Counted from the stretch's first letter, positions 8,895 to 18,508 are shown. The stretch is DNA of 64,000 bases from Streptomyces sp. ATexAB-D23 (GCF_000373645.1 NZ_KB892068.1:149369-213368); one strand, 5' to 3'. Notes: generated by a model not told the origin, from the letters alone. Translations and numbers: made by a program.

Positions 8895-9197
8895 ATGGCG
8901 AAGGTGCCGGCAGCGGCGGTGGCGGCGGGCGGACTGGTCGGCGGTTACGCCGTCGCGCGGTGGACCCGCAAGCGCCCGCTGGGCGGGGTCGCGCTCGTGG
9001 CGGCGGGCGGCGTGGCCGCGTACGAGTGGAACCGGCAGGCGGGCCCCCGCACGGCCGTCGCCCTGACCACCGCCTATGTGGCCGCGTTCGCGGGCTCGCA
9101 CCCGCTGGCGAAGAAGGTCGGCGCCTGGCCCGCCGTCCTCACCGCAGCGGGCACCGTGGCCGCCGCGTCCTGGGCGGTCACCCGCCGGTCCGCCTGA
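8895..9197 (+). CDS. small Ala/Gly-rich membrane protein of unknown function
   Basis: This 100-residue protein has three likely membrane segments: VPAAAVAAGGLVGGYAVARW, a second around GGVALVAAGGVAAYEW, and TAVALTTAYVAAFAGSH with a further weak one at the C-terminus. Charged RWTRKRPLG and HPLAKKVG loops lie between them. GGAGG lies 8 nt before the ATG, which supports this start over the longer upstream reading. It is divergent from the MFS-TetR unit and convergent with the DUF445 gene. I do not recognise the family. Confidence 0.75.
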   Translation: MAKVPAAAVAAGGLVGGYAVARWTRKRPLGGVALVAAGGVAAYEWNRQAGPRTAVALTTAYVAAFAGSHPLAKKVGAWPAVLTAAGTVAAASWAVTRRSA

Positions 9198-9260
9198 GAC
9201 GGCCGTCCCCCGCGGCCCCGGCCCCGGGCCACCGCCCGGCCACCGCCCCGGGGGACCCGC

Positions 9261-10676
9261 TCACCACAGCGCCCACGACACCGTGTAGATCGCCAGGCCC
9301 GCCAGCGCACCCACCACCGTGCCGTTGATCCGGATGAACTGCAGGTCACGCCCGATGTGCGCCTCGATCTTGCGCGAGGTCTGGTCCGCGTCCCAGCCCG
9401 CCACCGTGTCGCTGATCAGCGACGTGATCTCCGCCCGGTACGTCGTCACCACGTACACCGCCGCGTCCTCCAGCCAGCCCTCCAGCTTCGCCTGGAGCCG
9501 CTCGTCCGTGGCCAGCCGGGCACCCAGCGACATCAGCGAGGCACGGGCCCGCAGCCGCAGCTCGCTCTGCTCGTCCTCCGCCGCCGCGATCACCATCGCC
9601 CGCACGGACGCCCAGGCGGAGGCGATGACGTCCTGGACCTCGCCACGCCCCAGGATCTCCGACTTCAGCCGCTCCACCCGGTCCCGGGTCTCCGAGTCGG
9701 TCTGGAGGTCGGCCGCGAAGTCCGCCAGGAACGTGTCGATCGAGCCGCGCGCCGGATGCCCCGGCATGTCGCGCATCTCGGTGACGAACCGCAGCAACTC
9801 CTTGTAGACCCGCTCACCGACCCGCTTGTCGACGAAACGGGGCGTCCAGCCCGGCGCCCCGCCCTGCACCGCGTCCATCACCGAGTCGCCGTGCTGGACG
9901 AGCCAGTCGTGCGCCCGCGCGCAGACCAGGTCCACGAGCTTGCGGTGGCCACCGTCCGCGACGACCTTGTCCAGCATCTTGCCGAGTCCTGGGCCGATCT
10001 CCACCGCGTTCGCCCGCCGGGTGATCGCCTCACCGACGACGGCCTGCACATCCGCGTCCCGCAGGACCGTCAGCGCCCCGCGCAGCGCGGTCGACAGCTC
10101 GGCCGTGACCCGGTCCGCGTGGGCAGGCTCCGCGAGCCACCCGCCGACCCGGCCACCGATGCCCAGCGAGTGAATCCGGTCACGTACGACGCCCCCGGAG
10201 AGAAAGTTCTCGCCGACGAAGGAACCGAGCGAGGCCCCGAGCTGGTCCTTCTTGGTGGGAATGATGGCGGTGTGCGGAATCGGCAGACCGAGCGGACGCT
10301 TGAAGAGGGCCGTGACGGCGAACCAGTCGGCGAGCGCACCCACCATGCCCGCCTCGGCGGCCGCCGCGACGAAGCCCGGCCAGCCGCTCACCCCCTCGTT
10401 CTTCGCCCAGGTGGCGAGAACGTACACGAGCGCGACCAGCAGAAGGAGGCCGGTGGCCGTGGTCTTCATCCGGCGTACGCCACGACGCTTCTCCTCGTCC
10501 GCGGCGGTGTACGCGAACGAGGCGAGGCCCGCGGGCCGCTCCCGAGCGCCCTCGCCCCGCACCTGTCCGCCGGGCCCCGGGGGCAGCTCGCCCCGCTCGG
10601 TCCGCCCGGCACCGTCGATCCGTTCCATCCGCTCCACCCGTCCGCCCGCGCTTCGCCCCCGGCGCCGCGTAGGCAT
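9261..10676 (-). CDS. DUF445-family membrane protein
   Basis: The protein (471 residues from this start) has a first membrane helix at GLLLLVALVYVLATW, then the characteristic DUF445 stretch GALADWFAVTALFKRPLGLP and PHTAIIPTKKDQLGASLGSF. A long helical region follows, with a C-terminal helix VVGALAGLAIYTVSWALW. DUF445 proteins are widespread inner-membrane proteins without an assigned reaction. The start is uncertain: ATG at 10676, ATG at 10628 and GTG at 10637 are all possible, and the first 60 residues are low complexity. The gene is divergent from a GDSL esterase. Confidence 0.88.
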   Translation of the reverse strand: MPTRRRGRSAGGRVERMERIDGAGRTERGELPPGPGGQVRGEGARERPAGLASFAYTAADEEKRRGVRRMKTTATGLLLLVALVYVLATWAKNEGVSGWPGFVAAAAEAGMVGALADWFAVTALFKRPLGLPIPHTAIIPTKKDQLGASLGSFVGENFLSGGVVRDRIHSLGIGGRVGGWLAEPAHADRVTAELSTALRGALTVLRDADVQAVVGEAITRRANAVEIGPGLGKMLDKVVADGGHRKLVDLVCARAHDWLVQHGDSVMDAVQGGAPGWTPRFVDKRVGERVYKELLRFVTEMRDMPGHPARGSIDTFLADFAADLQTDSETRDRVERLKSEILGRGEVQDVIASAWASVRAMVIAAAEDEQSELRLRARASLMSLGARLATDERLQAKLEGWLEDAAVYVVTTYRAEITSLISDTVAGWDADQTSRKIEAHIGRDLQFIRINGTVVGALAGLAIYTVSWALW

Positions 10677-10789
10677 TGTCCCTGCCTGACCTACTCCCGG
10701 GCCGCACGTCGAGTTCCCCGCGCCCTGCCGCATCATGGAACCGGTCCATCCCCCCTTCTTCCTCTTTTCCGCAAGGAGACACACCGCCC

Positions 10790-12034
10790 ATGCCCAGGCG
10801 CCAGGGGTACGCCCTGCTCATAGCCCTAGTGGCGGGCACCGCCGCGCTCGCCGCCGCCGTGGCGTTCGCCGGTTCCCTGCTGTTCTCCGGGCCCCGGGCG
10901 ACGGCGGCGGCGAGCACGGCCCCGCAGGGCGTGGCCCGGACCCCGGCCGCGCCCGCGCACTCCTCCGGCCGCTGGCTCGCCACCTGGGCGGCGGCCCCGG
11001 TCGTCGGGGTGAGCGACCCGGACCAGGCCCGGGACCAGAGCCGGCGCACCATCCGTAACGTCGTGCACACCAGCGTCGGCGGCACCCAGGCCCGCGTCAC
11101 CCTGTCCAACCTGTTCGGTACGCGACCGCTGCTCATCGACCACGTCACCGTCGACACCCGCCCCGTGACGTTCGACGGCGCCCCTTCCGTCACCGTCGCG
11201 GCAGGCCGGCAGACCGTCAGCGACGCCGTCGTCGTCCCGGTCTCCGCCGACGCCGACCTCGTGGTGACGCTGCGCACCCCGACCGCCGAAGGCCCCGTCA
11301 CCGCCCACCCCAACAGTCACCAGACCTCCTACACCGAGGACGAGCGGGGCACCTGGAGCACCACGCAGTGGCGCTACCTCACCGCCGTGGACGTGCGGGG
11401 CGGCGCCGCGACCGCGACGCTCGTCGCGTTCGGCGACTCGCTCACCGCGGGTACGGGCTCCACCACGGACGCGAACACCCGCTGGCCGGACACCGTCGCC
11501 GACCGGCTGCGCGGCCGGTACGCGGTGGTCAACCAGGGCATCGGCGGCAACCGCCTGCTGCGCGAGGGCATCGGCCCGCGCGCCCTGGACCGCTTCGAGC
11601 GCGACGTCCTCGGCATCTCGGGCGCGAAGACCGTCGTCATCGCGCTCGGCGTCAACGACATCCAGGCGTTCCCGCAGGAGACCGACGCGATGCGGATCAC
11701 CGGCGCGCTGCGCACCCTCACCGAGCGGGCCCACGCACGCGGCATGAAGGTCATCGGCGCGACCCTCATGCCGTACCAGGGGTACGCCACCTGGACGCCC
11801 GCGCAGGACGCGGTGCGCGAGCGGGTCAACGCCGAGATCCGGGCGGGCGGCGTCTTCGACGAGGTCCTCGACTCCGACCTCGCGCTGCGCGATCCGGACC
11901 ACCCGCGGCGGCTGCGGCCCGCCTACGACGCGGGCGACCACCTGCACCTGAACGACGCGGGCTACGCACACCTGGGCGCGCTGGTGGACATCGACGCGCT
12001 GCTGAGGGCCAAGGCCACGACCGACGCGCTCTGA
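10790..12034 (+). CDS. secreted SGNH/GDSL-family esterase
   Basis: The 414-residue product starts with a basic N-terminus and one long hydrophobic segment (YALLIALVAGTAALAAAVAF), a signal peptide or anchor. A beta-rich region spans about 55-205. The SGNH hydrolase blocks follow: GDSLTAG near residue 216 (nucleophile Ser), GIGGNRLL, GVNDI, and DHLHLN near 386 (catalytic His). The family hydrolyses acyl esters, often on carbohydrates or lipids. AAGGAG lies 11 nt before the ATG. It faces the DUF1707 gene convergently with a 39-bp gap. Confidence 0.92.
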   Translation: MPRRQGYALLIALVAGTAALAAAVAFAGSLLFSGPRATAAASTAPQGVARTPAAPAHSSGRWLATWAAAPVVGVSDPDQARDQSRRTIRNVVHTSVGGTQARVTLSNLFGTRPLLIDHVTVDTRPVTFDGAPSVTVAAGRQTVSDAVVVPVSADADLVVTLRTPTAEGPVTAHPNSHQTSYTEDERGTWSTTQWRYLTAVDVRGGAATATLVAFGDSLTAGTGSTTDANTRWPDTVADRLRGRYAVVNQGIGGNRLLREGIGPRALDRFERDVLGISGAKTVVIALGVNDIQAFPQETDAMRITGALRTLTERAHARGMKVIGATLMPYQGYATWTPAQDAVRERVNAEIRAGGVFDEVLDSDLALRDPDHPRRLRPAYDAGDHLHLNDAGYAHLGALVDIDALLRAKATTDAL

Positions 12035-12073
12035 CCGGGAGACGGAGGGCGGCAGGCGCCTCGCACGTACGCG

Positions 12074-12790
12074 CTACCGGCCGCCCCCGTCGCCCTTCTC
12101 CAGCCGGCCCCGTCCGTCGCCCTTCTCCAGGCGGGCCCGCTCGCGCTCCGCCTCGCGCAGCCGCTGCTTCTCGGCCTTGCTGCGCTTGTGCTCCACGCCG
12201 ACACCGCCCATCAGCGCGAAGCCGGTGATCCGGACCCGGGGCGCGTCCGGCGCGGGGGCCGCGTCGTCCTTGGCGTCCTCACCGAAGCCGCCCATGATGC
12301 CGATGCCCCGGACGTCCACGTTGAGGTCCGGCGGGACCGTCACATGGATGCCGCCCATGATCGTGAAGCAGCGGATGACGACCTCGCGGTCCTCGAAATT
12401 CGCCTCGCGCAGATCGATCTCGCCGCCGCCCCACATGGCGAACGCGGTGAAGACCTTGCCGACCGTCCAGTTGCCCCGGCGGCGGAACCCGCCCCAGAAC
12501 GCGAAGGCACCGCCCGAGGTGGCCGGCTTGCCGACCCGCTCCGACCAGCGGGCCGCCGAACCCGACCGGGGCTGCACGGCGGCCGACGCCGAGGACGGCG
12601 AGCCGACCCCCGAAAGGTCGCGGACGAGCGGCTCCAGCTCCCCGTGCGTACGGGCCTTGTACGCCCGGTCGAGGCGCTGGTCGAACTCCTCCATCTCCAG
12701 CCGGCCCTCGGCCACCGCCTCGCGCAGGATCTCGGCAATACGTTCACGCTCGGCGTCGGAGGCCCGCATATCCGGAAGTTCGCTTGTCAT
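12074..12790 (-). CDS. DUF1707 / LiaF-like cell-envelope protein
   Basis: The 238-residue protein starts with a DUF1707 (SHOCT-like) segment, MRASDAERERIAEILREA then EGRLEMEEFDQRLDRAYKAR. The later part repeats a beta pattern with GG turns (FTIMGGIHVTVP, GIGIMGGFGE, FALMGGVGVE), like the LiaF C-terminal cell-wall stress domain. There is no clear membrane helix. The tail carries a short duplication, RLEKGDGRG then RLEKGDGGG, matching a direct DNA repeat at about 12090-12130. A promoter-like -35/-10 pair ends 7 nt before the ATG, so the transcript may be leaderless. The exact role is unknown. Confidence 0.85.
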   Translation of the reverse strand: MTSELPDMRASDAERERIAEILREAVAEGRLEMEEFDQRLDRAYKARTHGELEPLVRDLSGVGSPSSASAAVQPRSGSAARWSERVGKPATSGGAFAFWGGFRRRGNWTVGKVFTAFAMWGGGEIDLREANFEDREVVIRCFTIMGGIHVTVPPDLNVDVRGIGIMGGFGEDAKDDAAPAPDAPRVRITGFALMGGVGVEHKRSKAEKQRLREAERERARLEKGDGRGRLEKGDGGGR

Positions 12791-12797
12791 ACCGAGA

Positions 12798-12826
12798 AGA
12801 GTATTGAACGCGCACGCTCACGTCAC
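12798..12826 (-). promoter_or_regulatory. promoter-like element of the DUF1707 gene
   Basis: On the minus strand GTGACG (12826-12821) and TACTCT (12803-12798) are 17 bp apart, close to the sigma-70/HrdB consensus TTGACA and TANNNT. The -10 ends 7 nt before the ATG and no Shine-Dalgarno sequence is seen, which suggests a leaderless transcript. Confidence 0.5.
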
Positions 12827-12830
12827 CGAT

Positions 12831-13841
12831 CTACAGGCCGGTGGCCGACGCGTACATCTTCGCGATCACCGCCTCGATGTCCGGCTCCCGCACCGAAAGG
12901 TCCACCATCGGGTACTCCGCGGCGATCCGCGCCACCAGCGGCGCCGCCGACGCCGACGCGGGGAACGCCAGCCACTGCCGCGGCCCCTCCACCTTCACCG
13001 TCCGCACCGACGGCTCCGACTCCAACCGGATCGGCGGCAGTTCACGCTCCAGGTCGACCACGAGCATCCGCTCGCTCTCCCCCACCTCGTGCAGCCCGGC
13101 CAGCGCGCCGTCATACATCAGCCGGCCATGGTCGATCACCATCACCCGCCGGCACAACTGCTCGATGTCCGTGAGGTCATGGGTCGTCAGCAGCACCGTC
13201 GTGCCGCGCTCCGCGTTCAGGTCCCGCAGGAACTCCCGCACCTTGGCCTTGGACACCACGTCCAGGCCGATCGTCGGCTCGTCCAGGTACAGCACCTCCG
13301 GATCGTGCAGCAGCGCCGCCGCGATGTCGCCCCGCATCCGCTGCCCGAGCGACAGCTGCCGCACAGGCACGTCCAACAGCTCACCCAGGTCCAGGAGTTC
13401 GACACACCGCTCCATGTTGACGCGGAACCGGGCGTCGGGCACCCGGTACATCCGGTGCATAAGCCGGTACGAGTCGCGCAGCGGCAGGTCCCACCACAGC
13501 GTCGTGCGCTGCCCGAAGACCACCCCGATCCGGTGCGCCAGCCGCGTGCGCTCCCGGGACGGATCGATGCCCGCCACCCGCAGCGAACCCCCGCTCGGGG
13601 TCAGGATCCCGGTCAGCATCTTGATCGTCGTCGACTTCCCGGCCCCATTCGGCCCGATGTAGCCGACCATCTCGCCACGCTCCACCCGGAAGCTGATCCC
13701 ATCGACAGCCCGCACCTGACGGCGCTCCGCGCGCATAAAACCCGTCCTGCGGCGGACGTCGAAGACCTTCTCCAGGCCGTCCAGCTCGATGAAGGCCCTA
13801 CCGGTGGCCTTCTCCGCGGTCGTCTCGGTGTCCGTGCTCAT
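12831..13841 (-). CDS. ABC-2 type exporter, ATP-binding subunit
   Basis: The 336-residue protein has Walker A GPNGAGKST near residues 64-72, a signature-like LSLGQRMRGDIA near 162, Walker B VLYLDEPTIGLD near 188 and the switch His in LLTTHDLTD. The C-terminal 90 residues form the extra domain seen in NatA-like exporter ATPases. It follows the two permease genes of the same strand with a 28-nt gap, completing an ABC exporter. The FxVRRRTGFMRAERR insert before Walker A is typical of an actinobacterial subgroup annotated as a daunorubicin-like or multidrug exporter; the substrate is unknown. Confidence 0.93.
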   Translation of the reverse strand: MSTDTETTAEKATGRAFIELDGLEKVFDVRRRTGFMRAERRQVRAVDGISFRVERGEMVGYIGPNGAGKSTTIKMLTGILTPSGGSLRVAGIDPSRERTRLAHRIGVVFGQRTTLWWDLPLRDSYRLMHRMYRVPDARFRVNMERCVELLDLGELLDVPVRQLSLGQRMRGDIAAALLHDPEVLYLDEPTIGLDVVSKAKVREFLRDLNAERGTTVLLTTHDLTDIEQLCRRVMVIDHGRLMYDGALAGLHEVGESERMLVVDLERELPPIRLESEPSVRTVKVEGPRQWLAFPASASAAPLVARIAAEYPMVDLSVREPDIEAVIAKMYASATGL

Positions 13842-13869
13842 CCCGCTGCCTCTTCTCGCCCGTTCCTCG

Positions 13870-14739
13870 TCAACTTCCCGTACTCCGGTACGCCCGCAGC
13901 CCGGCCCGCCACGCCAGCCCCGCCCCCGCCGCGCACACGGCCGCCACCACGGGCGGCAGGAACGCCACCCAGTGCGGCAGCCCCAGCGGATAGTCCCGGT
14001 CCAGGACGTACAGCGCGGGCAGCCAGTTCACGAAGGCCAGCGGCACGACGAACGTCACCCCGCGCACCAGGTCCTTCGCGAAGATCGTCGGCGGGTACTG
14101 GAGCAGCGTGTTGCCGCCGTAGGTGAAGGAGTTCTGCACCTGCGACGCGTCCTGCGCGATGAACTGGAAGGCCCCGCCCGCCACGAACACCGCGCCGAAG
14201 ATCACCGACCCGCTCAGCACCATCAGCGGCAGCACGGCCACCTTCGCCACGGTCCAGTCGATGTCCGCGGCCACCAGCCCGTAACCGAGGACCAGCAGCC
14301 CCTGCGTGATCCGCCCCAGCCTGCGCAGCGCGAACCGGTCCGCCGCCACCTGGGCGAGCACCGGCACCGGCCGCACCAGCAGCGTGTCCAGGGTCCCGTC
14401 ACGCACCCGGCGGCCCAGCCGGTCCATCGACCCCATCAGCAGGTCCGCCAGCCCGAACGCCGTCCCCGCGGCCCCGTACAGCAGGGCGATCTCCGGGAGC
14501 GTGTAACCGCCCAGCGCGTCGACGTGCCCGAACATCAGGACGATCGTCACGAAGTCGAACGCCGTCGCCGTGAAGTTCCCGAACGCCGTCATCAGGAACG
14601 ACGCCCGGTAGGCCATCGTGGAACGCAGCCACATCCCGACGATCAGCCCGTACGCCCGCACCCCCTCGACGAGCCGCGGCTTCGGCACGAACAGCTCCTC
14701 GGGCGCCCGCGTCACGGCACCCTCCACCACCTCAGCCAC
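13870..14739 (-). CDS. ABC-2 type exporter permease, second subunit
   Basis: The protein (289 residues) has six likely membrane helices and matches DUF990/ABC-2-like permeases: RVRDGTLDTLLVRPVPVLAQ is the conserved cytoplasmic loop. The GTG start overlaps the stop of the first permease by 8 bp (GTGGCTGA), so the two subunits are translationally coupled and likely form a heterodimer. A start a few codons downstream is possible. It belongs to the exporter operon with the ATPase downstream. Confidence 0.87.
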   Translation of the reverse strand: MAEVVEGAVTRAPEELFVPKPRLVEGVRAYGLIVGMWLRSTMAYRASFLMTAFGNFTATAFDFVTIVLMFGHVDALGGYTLPEIALLYGAAGTAFGLADLLMGSMDRLGRRVRDGTLDTLLVRPVPVLAQVAADRFALRRLGRITQGLLVLGYGLVAADIDWTVAKVAVLPLMVLSGSVIFGAVFVAGGAFQFIAQDASQVQNSFTYGGNTLLQYPPTIFAKDLVRGVTFVVPLAFVNWLPALYVLDRDYPLGLPHWVAFLPPVVAAVCAAGAGLAWRAGLRAYRSTGS

Positions 14740-15532
14740 CCTGGACCACCACCCTCCGCGTCGCCACCGACTGCACCATCCGCCCCACCAGCAGCAGCAC
14801 CGCGGCCCAGGACGCCTGGAACACGTACACCCGCACCAGACCCCAGCCCGTGTACTTCCCGAGGAACACATCCGCCGGCACCTGGAGCAGCGCCGACCAC
14901 GGCAGCATCCGCGCCACCTCGCCGAGCAGCCCGGGGAACAGGGTCAGCGGCAGCAGCATCCCGGAGAAGAACAGCCCCGCCAGGAACGCGATCTGCGCCG
15001 CACCCGCGCCATCCATCAGCCAGAAGGCGGACAGCGCCACCAGATAGCGGATCGCGAAGCTCACCACCACGCCCAGCGTCACCGCGACGAGGAACGCCAG
15101 CCAGGTCCCGGCCCCCGACGGAAGCGCCAGGTCGAAGGCGAGCCCACCGAGGACCATCGGCACGATGCCGCGCCCCAGCAGATGGAAACCGGCCCGCCCC
15201 AAGTCACCCGCCAGCCACCACATTTGCAGGTCGACCGGCCGGTACAGGTCGACCGCGATGTCGCCCGTACGAATGCGCTCGATCAGCTCGTCCTCGAAAC
15301 CGCCGCCCATCATCACGCACGTCATCAGCAGCGCCTGGCCCAGCCAGACGAACGTGAGCGCCTGCGGCATGTCGTACCCGCCCAGCCGGGGCCGCTCGTC
15401 CCACAACGCGGTGTACGTGTAAGCCAGGATGAAGCCGAAGACGGTGTTGGTGAACACCCCCGCGACCGTCTCGATCCGATAGGTGGCATAGCGGCGGAAA
15501 CCACCCGCCGCCACCACCGCGTAGACCCGCAC
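14732..15532 (-). CDS. ABC-2 type exporter permease, first subunit
   Basis: This 266-residue membrane protein has about six helices and the same loop type as its partner (ELIERIRTGDIAVDLYRPVD). The GTG start is supported by GGGGGAGG 8 nt upstream. It is the first gene of a three-gene operon (permease, permease, ATPase). The upstream 185 bp shared with the divergent penicillin-binding protein gene should hold promoters for both, but none stands out clearly. Confidence 0.9.
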   Translation of the reverse strand: MRVYAVVAAGGFRRYATYRIETVAGVFTNTVFGFILAYTYTALWDERPRLGGYDMPQALTFVWLGQALLMTCVMMGGGFEDELIERIRTGDIAVDLYRPVDLQMWWLAGDLGRAGFHLLGRGIVPMVLGGLAFDLALPSGAGTWLAFLVAVTLGVVVSFAIRYLVALSAFWLMDGAGAAQIAFLAGLFFSGMLLPLTLFPGLLGEVARMLPWSALLQVPADVFLGKYTGWGLVRVYVFQASWAAVLLLVGRMVQSVATRRVVVQGG

Positions 15533-15717
15533 AGCAACCGCCTCCCCCGTTCACGGGTGCCGCACCGCGCGTGGACACCAAAGCGCAAGAGCCTAGTCCG
15601 GCCGGACCGGGCGTCGCGACCGCTTTTCGGCGGGCGATCCGAGGGTTATTCCGAGGCTTATGCGACAGAAGGGGGCAGTATGGGGGAACTGACCGCGGCC
15701 GAGGAGTCTGCACCGAC

Positions 15718-18132
15718 ATGAGCGACGAGCCACAGCAGCAGAACGGGGACTCCAACCCCGGGGGCTGGGCCCCCAGGGACCTGCCGGCCGACGCTGCCGC
15801 CCCCGGCCCCGCCCCCGAAGACCGGGACGCACCCGCCGGAACCGGCGGGAAGAAACCCCCGAAGACCAAGCGCCCCAAGCGCACCGGCTGGCGGCGGCTC
15901 GTCCCCACCTGGCGGATGGTCCTCGGCGGCGTCCTGCTCATCGCCCTGATCCTGGTCGGCGGCTTCATCGCCGGATACCAGCTCGTGGACATCCCCGCCG
16001 CCAACGCCAGCGCGACCGCCCAGTCCAACGTCTACCTCTACGAGGACGGCAGCGTCATCGCCCGCGACGGCGACGTCAACCGGGAGAACATCAAGCTCGC
16101 CCAGGTCCCCCGCACCGTCCAGCACGCGGTCCTCGCCGCCGAGGACCGCGACTTCTACTCCGAACGCGCCGTCGACATCAAGGCGATGTTCCGGGCCGGC
16201 TGGAACACCGTCACCGGCAAGGGCAAACAGGGCGGCTCGACCATCACCCAGCAGTACGTCAAGAACTACTACCTGGGCCAGGAACAGACCGTCGTCCGCA
16301 AGATCAAGGAATTCTTCATCGCGATCAAGCTCAACCGCGAACAGTCCAAGGACCAGATCTTCGAGGGCTACCTCAACACCAGCTACTTCGGCCGCAACGC
16401 CTACGGCATCCAGGCCGCGGCCCAGGCGTACTACAGCAAGGACGTCGGCGACGTCACCACCGCCGAAGGCGCCTACCTCGCCTCCCTGCTCAACGCCCCC
16501 AGCGCCTACGACGTCGTCACCCACCCCGAGAACAAGGCCGCGGCCGTCGCCCGGTGGAACTACGTGCTCGACGGCATGGTCAAGGAGGACTGGCTCGGCG
16601 CCGGCGAACGCGCCGGCCTGACCTTCCCCACCCCCGGCGCCGTCAAGCCCGCCAACAGCCTCTCCGGCCAGCGCGGCTACATCGTCCAGGCCGTCGAGGA
16701 CTACCTCGTCGACCGCGACATCCTGGACGAGAAGACCCTCGCCACTCGCGGCTACCGCATCACCACCACACTGGAGAAGAAGAACCAGGACGCCCTGGTC
16801 AAGGCCGTGAACGACAAGGTGATGTCCCGCACCGACCAGGACCGCGACGCCGACCGCAACGTCCGGGTCGGCGGCGCGTCCGTCGACCCCGCCAACGGCC
16901 ATGTCGTCGCCCTCTACGGCGGCATCGACTACACCCGGCAGTACGTCAACAACGCGACCCGCCGCGACTACCAGGTCGGCTCCACCTTCAAGCCGTTCGT
17001 CTTCACCTCCGCCGTCGCCAACGACTCCACCACCCGCGACGGCCGCCGCATCACCCCCGAGACCATCTACGACGGCACCAACAAGCGCATGGTCCAGGGC
17101 CCCGACGGCCCCACCGGCTACGACCCGGCCAACGAGGACGACGTCGACTACGGCCCCATCACCGTCCGCACCGCCACCGACAAGTCCGTCAACGCCGTCT
17201 ACGCCCAGATGGCCGAGGACGTCGGCCCCGAGAAGGTCAAGCAGACCGCCATCGCACTCGGCATCCCCAAGGACACCCCCGACCTCACCGCCTCCCCCTC
17301 CATCGCCCTCGGCCCCGCCACCGCCAGCGTCCTGGACATGACCGACGCCTACGCCACCCTCGCCAACCACGGCAAGCACGGCGACCACGTCCTCGTCACC
17401 AAGATCACCAAGAACGGCGAGAGCGTCACACTCCCCGGCCGCACGGTGAAACAGGCCGTCAGCCGCGAGGCCGCCGACACCACCACCTCGATCCTCCGCA
17501 GCGTCGTGGACGGCGGCACCGGCACCGCCGCCCAGGCCGCGGGCCGCCCCGCCGCCGGCAAGACCGGCACCGCCGAAGAGGACAAGGCCGCCTGGTTCGC
17601 CGGCTACACCCCCGACCTGGCCACCGTCATCGCCGTCATGGGCCAGAACCCGGAGACCGGCGCGCAGAAACCCCTCTACGGCGCACTCGGACTCCCCCGC
17701 GTCAACGGCGGCGGCGCCCCCGCCGAAACCTGGGCCCAGTACACCGGAGCCGCCCTGCGTGGCACCCCCGCCGAGGACTTCGACCTCGACCTGGAAAGCG
17801 GCACGGACGACACCGCGCTGCCCACCGAGGAGGACACCGCACCCGGCGAGACCGGCCGGCGCCCCTCCAACTCCCCCACCCGCTCCCCGTCCACCACCCG
17901 GCCGAGCACTCCGTCCACCCCGCAGACCACCCCCGGCACCACCGACACCCCCGCCGGAGGCACCGGCAACGGCGGCACGACGGACGGCGGTACGGACACC
18001 GGCGGCGCGGACGGGGGCGGGAACGGCGGCGGAGACACCGGCGGGAACGACGACGGGGGCGGCGGCAACGGCGAGACCGGCGGCTTCCTCGAAGGCCCCC
18101 AGGGCACGAGGGCCCCCACCGGCCGACCCTAG
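15718..18132 (+). CDS. class A penicillin-binding protein (transglycosylase/transpeptidase)
   Basis: The 804-residue bifunctional enzyme builds peptidoglycan outside the membrane. A cytosolic basic N-terminus leads to one helix (MVLGGVLLIALILVGGFIAG). The GT51 domain has catalytic Glu near 142 in AAEDRDFYSE and GGSTITQQYVKNYYLG. The transpeptidase has SxxK in GSTFKPF near residue 422, SVN in TDKSVNAVYAQ, and KTG in AAGKTGTAEEDKAAWF near 614. All catalytic motifs are intact. The last 130 residues are Thr/Pro- then Gly-rich, a disordered tail typical of Streptomyces PBPs. The start at MSDEP has GAGGAG 11 nt upstream. It converges on the guanidinium exporter gene. Confidence 0.95.
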   Translation: MSDEPQQQNGDSNPGGWAPRDLPADAAAPGPAPEDRDAPAGTGGKKPPKTKRPKRTGWRRLVPTWRMVLGGVLLIALILVGGFIAGYQLVDIPAANASATAQSNVYLYEDGSVIARDGDVNRENIKLAQVPRTVQHAVLAAEDRDFYSERAVDIKAMFRAGWNTVTGKGKQGGSTITQQYVKNYYLGQEQTVVRKIKEFFIAIKLNREQSKDQIFEGYLNTSYFGRNAYGIQAAAQAYYSKDVGDVTTAEGAYLASLLNAPSAYDVVTHPENKAAAVARWNYVLDGMVKEDWLGAGERAGLTFPTPGAVKPANSLSGQRGYIVQAVEDYLVDRDILDEKTLATRGYRITTTLEKKNQDALVKAVNDKVMSRTDQDRDADRNVRVGGASVDPANGHVVALYGGIDYTRQYVNNATRRDYQVGSTFKPFVFTSAVANDSTTRDGRRITPETIYDGTNKRMVQGPDGPTGYDPANEDDVDYGPITVRTATDKSVNAVYAQMAEDVGPEKVKQTAIALGIPKDTPDLTASPSIALGPATASVLDMTDAYATLANHGKHGDHVLVTKITKNGESVTLPGRTVKQAVSREAADTTTSILRSVVDGGTGTAAQAAGRPAAGKTGTAEEDKAAWFAGYTPDLATVIAVMGQNPETGAQKPLYGALGLPRVNGGGAPAETWAQYTGAALRGTPAEDFDLDLESGTDDTALPTEEDTAPGETGRRPSNSPTRSPSTTRPSTPSTPQTTPGTTDTPAGGTGNGGTTDGGTDTGGADGGGNGGGDTGGNDDGGGGNGETGGFLEGPQGTRAPTGRP

Positions 18133-18145
18133 GACCAGGCGGCCG

Positions 18146-18466
18146 TCAGTGCCCCGACGTGGCCTTCAGCCCCACCACGGCCACCAGCAGCAGACAGACG
18201 AAGAAGATCCGGGCCGCCGTCACCGGCTCGTGCAGCACCACCATCCCCAGCACCGCCGCACCCGCCGCGCCGATCCCGACCCACACCCCGTACGCCGTAC
18301 CGATCGGCAGAGTCCGCGCCGCATGCGACAGCAACAGCATGCTCGCCACGATCCCCAGGCCGGTGAACACACTCGGCCACAACCGGGTGAACCCCTCGGT
18401 GTACTTCATCCCGATCGACCAGGCCACTTCCAGCAGACCGGCGACGACCAGCAGAACCCACGCCAC
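18146..18466 (-). CDS. gdx: guanidinium exporter, small multidrug resistance family
   Basis: The 106-residue, four-helix protein belongs to the SugE/Gdx branch of SMR transporters. Features are Glu13 in VAGLLEVAWSIGMKYTEGF, where the Trp and MKYTEGF pattern separates Gdx from EmrE, plus PIGTAYGVWVGIGA in helix 3. Gdx proteins export guanidinium in exchange for protons as dual-topology homodimers, so a single gene suffices. A GTG start is preferred because GGAGG lies 7 nt upstream; the longer frame would start inside the riboswitch. A guanidine-III riboswitch just upstream independently supports the substrate. Confidence 0.95.
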   Translation of the reverse strand: MAWVLLVVAGLLEVAWSIGMKYTEGFTRLWPSVFTGLGIVASMLLLSHAARTLPIGTAYGVWVGIGAAGAAVLGMVVLHEPVTAARIFFVCLLLVAVVGLKATSGH

Positions 18467-18508
18467 GACAGCACCTCCGACGAGACAGAACACGCGAACA
18501 ACACGGGT

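Noticed and set aside
15658..17388. 576-residue open frame antisense to the penicillin-binding protein
   Set aside because: It is rich in Val/Gly/Asp repeats, lacks domains and mirrors a complete PBP.
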